From assembly GCF_001639065.2 (NCBI RefSeq), contig NZ_LQXO02000039.1:32184-96183 (forward strand): a DNA stretch of 64,000 nt. Reading direction: 5' to 3'. Below, one piece after another: positions 60,295 to 64,000 of the stretch. How positions within the stretch are numbered: the first letter of the stretch is position 1; the number at the start of each line of letters is the position of its first letter. The notes beneath the pieces are model-generated. The model was not told the DNA's origin. It was given only the letters and a program-made list of their open reading frames with translations, and searched no databases. Origin of the DNA: Vibrio barjaei. GTDB lineage: Bacteria; Pseudomonadota; Gammaproteobacteria; Enterobacterales; Vibrionaceae. A program made the translations under genes and the position numbers.

Positions 60295-61314
60295 TTAGCT
60301 AAGCTTGCCCTTCAAGCTTTCCAATACAGATTTACGAATTGAACCTAGTTTTGGGCGTTCTTCACTTGGAAACGGTATTGGTCGCATTAGACTGATCGTC
60401 TTCAAACCCAAACGAGCGGTCAGCAGCCCAACACCAAGGCCCTGCCCTGCTCTGGCTGAGAGTTTTTCTGCCAAGTTCATCGACAAAATATCCGCACTTG
60501 ATTCAATGGCAAGTTCACTGGCACCCGCTAACGCAATATTCATTAACACGAGTTTGAACAACTTAAGTCTTGACCAATAACCTAGCTCTACACCGTACAC
60601 CTCGGACAATTTATCGATCATTCGGAGATTGCGCCAAGCGATAAGAAGCATGTCAGCAATCGCCAATGGACTCAGCGCAACCAAAATTGCCGCTTCACCC
60701 GATAACTTCGACACCGCAGCAAGCGCTTGCTTATCTTGCTCTTTCAGTACCATGGACTGGTACATATTAAGCACCTCAGCATCACTGTGCGCACTGTGAA
60801 TACTGTTCTTCCAGCGGTCAAACGAAGGGTTTTCAGGTTGTATCCCCGCCTCATCTGCCAGCTTTTGACAGAATTTCTCGCCCTGACCCACACCATCGTT
60901 GGCAATCAGTGCTTCAGCCTGTTCCTGAACCGAAAAGTGGTCTTTCAGTTTGCGAAGCTTATACAGCTCCTTACCAAACGCCCCAATACCCAATGCCGCT
61001 ACTGCGGTAATCAAGCCTGACCAACCTAGAGACAACCAGTCTCCGGTATTGGCCGCCGTCACGACATTATCTATCGCTTGCCAACCAACTAAGCCCGCAA
61101 ATGCCGTTAATAAGGTAGTGGCAATCCAGCCTTTTTTACTGCTTCCTTTGACTACTTTTTCAAGCTCTAGCTCGTCCTGTTGCTCATTTGTTTCATGTTC
61201 AACTGGTACGAACGTCTGTTCTGGTTCAAACAGCTTTTGACTGTTTATATCCACTGAAGCCTCTATTTCAGAAGTATCCTCAGTGAAGACTTTTCTACCT
61301 TTGATATCACTCAT
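60295..61314 (-). CDS. ycjF: YcjF/UPF0283 inner membrane protein (DUF697)
   Basis: A 339-residue protein. The N-terminal part is charged and soluble, and two hydrophobic helices follow near residues 67-105 ('IATTLLTAFAGLVGWQAI', 'LSLGWSGLITAVAALGIGAF'). The later DUF697-type region includes 'LSGEAAILVALSPLAIADML'. It always accompanies YcjX and is linked with the phage-shock regulon in E. coli. The psp genes themselves are not in the window. Its start overlaps ycjX by 4 bp. Confidence 0.92.
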   Translation of the reverse strand: MSDIKGRKVFTEDTSEIEASVDINSQKLFEPEQTFVPVEHETNEQQDELELEKVVKGSSKKGWIATTLLTAFAGLVGWQAIDNVVTAANTGDWLSLGWSGLITAVAALGIGAFGKELYKLRKLKDHFSVQEQAEALIANDGVGQGEKFCQKLADEAGIQPENPSFDRWKNSIHSAHSDAEVLNMYQSMVLKEQDKQALAAVSKLSGEAAILVALSPLAIADMLLIAWRNLRMIDKLSEVYGVELGYWSRLKLFKLVLMNIALAGASELAIESSADILSMNLAEKLSARAGQGLGVGLLTARLGLKTISLMRPIPFPSEERPKLGSIRKSVLESLKGKLS

Positions 61315-62684
61315 CGAAGTTTATCTCCAATCAAATACTGCAGTGCTTTATCAAGTCGAATATGCCCGCAAGGTTCGTCAACCGCCGTTTCAAGCGGTCT
61401 AAATGAGGTAAACTCAAACTGATTATTTTGCCAATATTCAGCCTTTGGAAGGCGGGCTGGCACACCACCGGGATACAAGGTCATGATTTCATTATCCAGA
61501 GTTGTTCCTCTTAGCGCCGCACTGCTCTCATTTCCCTTACCTACAAATCCTGCTTCGGTCGCTCTGATGGAAGCGACGCTCATGCAGCTCATTTCTATAT
61601 TTTCGAACGCAGTATCTTGCCACGCTGGATGTACCATTTGCTGTAATAAGCTCACCAAATTGTTGTGCTGATCTGGCGTGACATGATCAGCCTTTGTGGC
61701 GGCAAACAAAATTTTATCTATTCGTGAAGAGAACAAACGACGTAGTAAGCTAGATTGTCCATAACGGAAACTCTTCATAATTTGTTGCAGCGCATCTTTC
61801 ATATCATGAAACGCTTCTGAGCCTGCCATCAGTGGCTGCAAGCAATCCACCAGCACGATCTGGCGATCAAATGTCGCAAAGTGATTCTTGTAGAATTGCT
61901 TCACCACTTTGGTTTGATACTCTTCATAGCGGCGCTTGAGCATCGCGTAACCGCTCGTCTTCAAGACTTTGTCTGACGGAGCCTGACAAGGGAAGAACTG
62001 CAGTACTGGTGCGCCTTTTAATTCACCCGGAAGAACAAAACGTCCTGGTTGCACCCAATGTAATCCACGCTCTTTGCAGGCATACAGATATTGAGTAAAA
62101 CTCTCCGAAATGTCGGCTATTTGCTTTTCGTTTTCTTCTTCAGTGGCATCAAACTGCTCAAGTTTAGTCAGCCAGTCTTGGGCACATTCGCGGCGAATGC
62201 CCTTTAGATTCTCAAACTGCAACTCACTCCACTGCTCAAAGGTCAAATCGAGTAGTGGCAAATCGAGTAACCACTCTCCCGGATAATCAATGACATCAAT
62301 ATACAGAGTCGACGTTTTGCTGATTAAACGTTTCGCCCCTTTTGCCGGCTTATACTTAACTGCTAATCGTATCTCACTTACATCGCGCGTAGGCTCAGGC
62401 CAACTTGGTGGCGTCGCATACAACTGACTCATCGCGTCATCATAAGCAAAACGTGGAACCATTAAGTTAGACTGAGGGACACGCTTGGCACCGATCAATC
62501 GTCCATCTCTAGCACAGTCCAACAGAGGTAAATTCTCGTGCGTAGAGGTATGCAACAGTTGATTAACCAGTGAAGTGATGAACGCCGTTTTACCTGCTCG
62601 CGACAAACCCGTCACGGCAATTCGAACATGAGAGTCCATACTACGATGCAGAAGATCAGATACTTCTTGACCAATTTGGCTCAT
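61311..62684 (-). CDS. ycjX: YcjX-family P-loop GTPase-like protein (DUF463)
   Basis: A 457-residue protein with an N-terminal P-loop 'VTGLSRAGKTAFITSLVNQL', then 'YIDVIDYPGEWLLDLPLL' (DxPG switch) and 'FAATKADHV' (base-specific T/NKxD type). This is the typical YcjX order. The family is an atypical GTP-binding protein tied to envelope stress. It forms an operon with ycjF. Confidence 0.94.
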   Translation of the reverse strand: MSQIGQEVSDLLHRSMDSHVRIAVTGLSRAGKTAFITSLVNQLLHTSTHENLPLLDCARDGRLIGAKRVPQSNLMVPRFAYDDAMSQLYATPPSWPEPTRDVSEIRLAVKYKPAKGAKRLISKTSTLYIDVIDYPGEWLLDLPLLDLTFEQWSELQFENLKGIRRECAQDWLTKLEQFDATEEENEKQIADISESFTQYLYACKERGLHWVQPGRFVLPGELKGAPVLQFFPCQAPSDKVLKTSGYAMLKRRYEEYQTKVVKQFYKNHFATFDRQIVLVDCLQPLMAGSEAFHDMKDALQQIMKSFRYGQSSLLRRLFSSRIDKILFAATKADHVTPDQHNNLVSLLQQMVHPAWQDTAFENIEMSCMSVASIRATEAGFVGKGNESSAALRGTTLDNEIMTLYPGGVPARLPKAEYWQNNQFEFTSFRPLETAVDEPCGHIRLDKALQYLIGDKLR

Positions 62685-62749
62685 TCAGCGTACTCCAATA
62701 AAACTAATGGGCTAAGTTTGCACTATACGAGATTAACGAAACATGAACA

Positions 62750-62776
62750 AAAAACCCCTGAAAATATTCAGGGGTT
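62750..62776 (-). terminator. Terminator after small membrane protein gene
   Basis: AACCCCTG and CAGGGGTT flank AAAATATT, with AAAAAA at the 5' end; on the minus strand this reads as a stem followed by T6. It lies about 23 bases after the 62799 stop. Confidence 0.85.
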
Positions 62777-62798
62777 TACGTGAAACTTTGAGAGCGTC

Positions 62799-62984
62799 CT
62801 AATCGTCTTCAATTAGCTTATAGATGACGAACAGTGCAATTTCCAACAGAACCGTCAGCACACAAGCCATGGTGACGTATTTTTCATTAAAGATACTGAT
62901 TCCGTGCAGTATTAGATCGTAGCCAACAAAAAATCCCACTACTAGCAATAACGCAATTTGTAATATTTGTATAAATCGAGGCAT
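62799..62984 (-). CDS. Small membrane protein, two TM helices
   Basis: A 61-residue protein, MPRFIQILQIALLLVVGFFV at the start and a second helix 'MACVLTVLLEIALFVIYKL'. The end is acidic (EDD). AGGAGAGAG lies directly upstream. It precedes ycjX on the same strand but its own terminator separates them. I do not recognise a family; a Psp-type accessory membrane peptide is only a guess. Confidence 0.65.
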   Translation of the reverse strand: MPRFIQILQIALLLVVGFFVGYDLILHGISIFNEKYVTMACVLTVLLEIALFVIYKLIEDD

Positions 62985-63046
62985 TGTTGCTCTCTCCTTG
63001 GTTCTTTTTCTAGTATGTTTTTTAGTATACGCCTGAATTATAGATA

Positions 63047-63083
63047 AAAAAAAGTGAGTATGCGTTCACACACCCACTTTTTC
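63047..63083 (-). terminator. Imperfect hairpin after fumarase gene
   Basis: AAAAAGTG and CACTTTTT ends enclose a GC-containing loop region just after the fumarase stop. On the minus strand it runs into T8. The stem contains mismatches, so coordinates are approximate. Confidence 0.55.
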
Positions 63084-63091
63084 GAAGCGGA

Positions 63092-64000
63092 TTAAGAAAC
63101 TTTTTCTGCTTCCGCTATCTTAACTTTCCAGGTATCTGGACCAATTTGGTGAGCATTCGCTCCGCTTGAATCTACAGCGACAGTCACTGGCATATCTTCT
63201 ACTTCAAACTCGTAAATAGCTTCCATACCTAAGTCTTCAAACGCGACCACTTTGGCTTTCTTAATCGCCTTAGCCACCAAGTATGCCGCACCGCCGACAG
63301 CCATTAAGTACACAGCCTTGTGCTCTTTAATCGACTCAATCGCCGCAGGACCACGCTCCGCTTTACCAATCATGCCAGTTAGCCCAGTTTCCGACAGCAT
63401 CATATCCGTGAATTTATCCATACGAGTCGATGTTGTTGGGCCTGCTGGTCCTACTGCTTCATCGCCAACAGCATCCACTGGGCCTACGTAATAGATAAAC
63501 TTGCCTTTAAAGTCGACACCTTTTGGAAGACCTTCACCACTTTCCAACATTCCTTGAATACGTTTATGTGCGGCATCACGGCCTGTCAGAATTTTCCCAG
63601 AGAGTAATATAGTCTCACCTGTTTTCCACTCTTGAACGTCTTCTTTGGTGATAGTATCAAGATTCACTCGACGAGTATTTTCGCCTGCTTCCCATGTAAT
63701 ATCTGGCCACTCTTCCAATTTTGGTGGCGTAAGCTCTGCCGGGCCTGTTCCATCGAGGGTGAAGTGTACATGTCGGGTTGCCGCACAGTTTGGAATCATA
63801 CACACAGGCTTAGAAGCGGCATGAGTTGGTGCGGTTTTGATTTTAACATCGACAACAGTCGTCAAGCCGCCCAAACCCTGAGCACCAATGCCCAGTTTGT
63901 TCACACGGTTAAAGATATCAAGGCGAAGCTCTTCTTCTGCATTAGAAGGACCACGTTCAATAAGCTCTTGAATGTCGATATGCTCCATCAACGATTCTTT
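63092..64000 (-). CDS. fumA: Class I fumarate hydratase, C-terminal part; 5' end outside window
   Basis: The last 302 codons of a class I iron-sulfur fumarase (full length about 500). The frame is open to base 64000 ('KESLMEHIDIQ'), so the ATG near 63988 is internal. Cluster and active-site features include 'KPVCMIPNCAATRHVHF' and 'LGIGAQGLGGLTTVVDVK'. The C-terminal domain contains 'VGPAGPTTSTRMDKF', 'KAERGPAAIESIKEHKAVYL' and 'EDLGMEAIYEFEVEDMPV'. It hydrates fumarate to malate in the TCA cycle. The two sub-domains are fused, not split as in two-subunit fumarases. Confidence 0.95.
   Translation of the reverse strand, partial: KESLMEHIDIQELIERGPSNAEEELRLDIFNRVNKLGIGAQGLGGLTTVVDVKIKTAPTHAASKPVCMIPNCAATRHVHFTLDGTGPAELTPPKLEEWPDITWEAGENTRRVNLDTITKEDVQEWKTGETILLSGKILTGRDAAHKRIQGMLESGEGLPKGVDFKGKFIYYVGPVDAVGDEAVGPAGPTTSTRMDKFTDMMLSETGLTGMIGKAERGPAAIESIKEHKAVYLMAVGGAAYLVAKAIKKAKVVAFEDLGMEAIYEFEVEDMPVTVAVDSSGANAHQIGPDTWKVKIAEAEKVS

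Noticed and set aside
62799..62984. PspC/PspD phage-shock protein
   Set aside because: Position before ycjX is suggestive, but the sequence lacks a PspC domain pattern and a terminator separates it from ycjX.
1..64000. CRISPR arrays, insertion sequences or prophage
   Set aside because: No regularly spaced repeats, transposase, integrase or phage structural genes were seen on either strand.

Overview
The window is a gammaproteobacterial chromosome segment, most likely from a Vibrio or close relative. The evidence is the gene content and protein style: a DUF3081 protein, a RibBX-type RibB, the ycjX-ycjF pair, RlmF next to a YgjP-like protease, a Vibrio-type zwf/gnd pair, and MetJ-boxed metA. 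I see no rRNA, CRISPR array, insertion sequence, integrase or phage block. Both ends cut genes: an alkylsulfatase on the left and a class I fumarase on the right.

Layout. 1-8.0 kb: 3' part of an alkylsulfatase gene, then a LysR regulator with a tripartite RND efflux pump. 8.4-10.0 kb: a compact minus-strand signalling cassette (winged helix, divergent EAL protein, ANR-type small regulator, orphan protein) beside a tRNA-Val(GAC). 10.9-24.0 kb: mostly single housekeeping or accessory genes (DUF2726 protein, lipocalin, metallo-hydrolase, GDPD, LysR/EamA pair, M20 peptidase, metA, fadD, TPR lipoprotein, rlmF, ygjP). 24.1-36.4 kb: a large carbohydrate locus. An 11-gene minus-strand operon (rpiB, TRAP dctPQM, pdxA-like, dhaK, dhaL, tpiA-like, AEC permease, TIM-barrel isomerase, ribB) faces a plus-strand glpX-like plus SorC regulator pair. 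36.5-51.2 kb: an orphan small gene, dacA, a PAS-GGDEF protein, two small Cys-rich genes, the ynjBCD-ynjF transporter cluster, yajD, dkgB, gnd and zwf, and an iron-sulfur L-serine dehydratase. 51.3-59.5 kb: a glycerol-type ABC importer of the GlpSTPQUV class opposite a sigma-54 activator. 59.6-64 kb: a HAD phosphatase, ycjX-ycjF, a small membrane protein and fumarase.

Most interesting system. The 24-36 kb locus joins a TpiA paralog carrying marks I associate with L-erythrulose-1-phosphate isomerases (LerI/EryH), a DhaK/DhaL kinase without a PTS DhaM, an RpiB that could serve as tetrulose/tetrose phosphate isomerase, a PdxA-type dehydrogenase-decarboxylase, a class II FBPase/SBPase-like enzyme and a RibBX. 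I infer a catabolic pathway for a C4, or branched C5, sugar or sugar acid, feeding D-erythrose 4-phosphate and possibly DHAP into central metabolism. The RibB and AEC members fit no pathway I know. TGAACA-type repeats in the divergent promoter region are candidate SorC operators.

Other points. The glycerol-type ABC operon has a good -24/-12 promoter opposite an activator with an intact GAFTGA motif, and its two ATPases look asymmetric. The pgl gene usually found between zwf and gnd in vibrios is absent here. A 57-residue TTG-started ANR-like gene lies in the EAL cassette. Protein families were assigned from motifs read by eye; no database search was possible.
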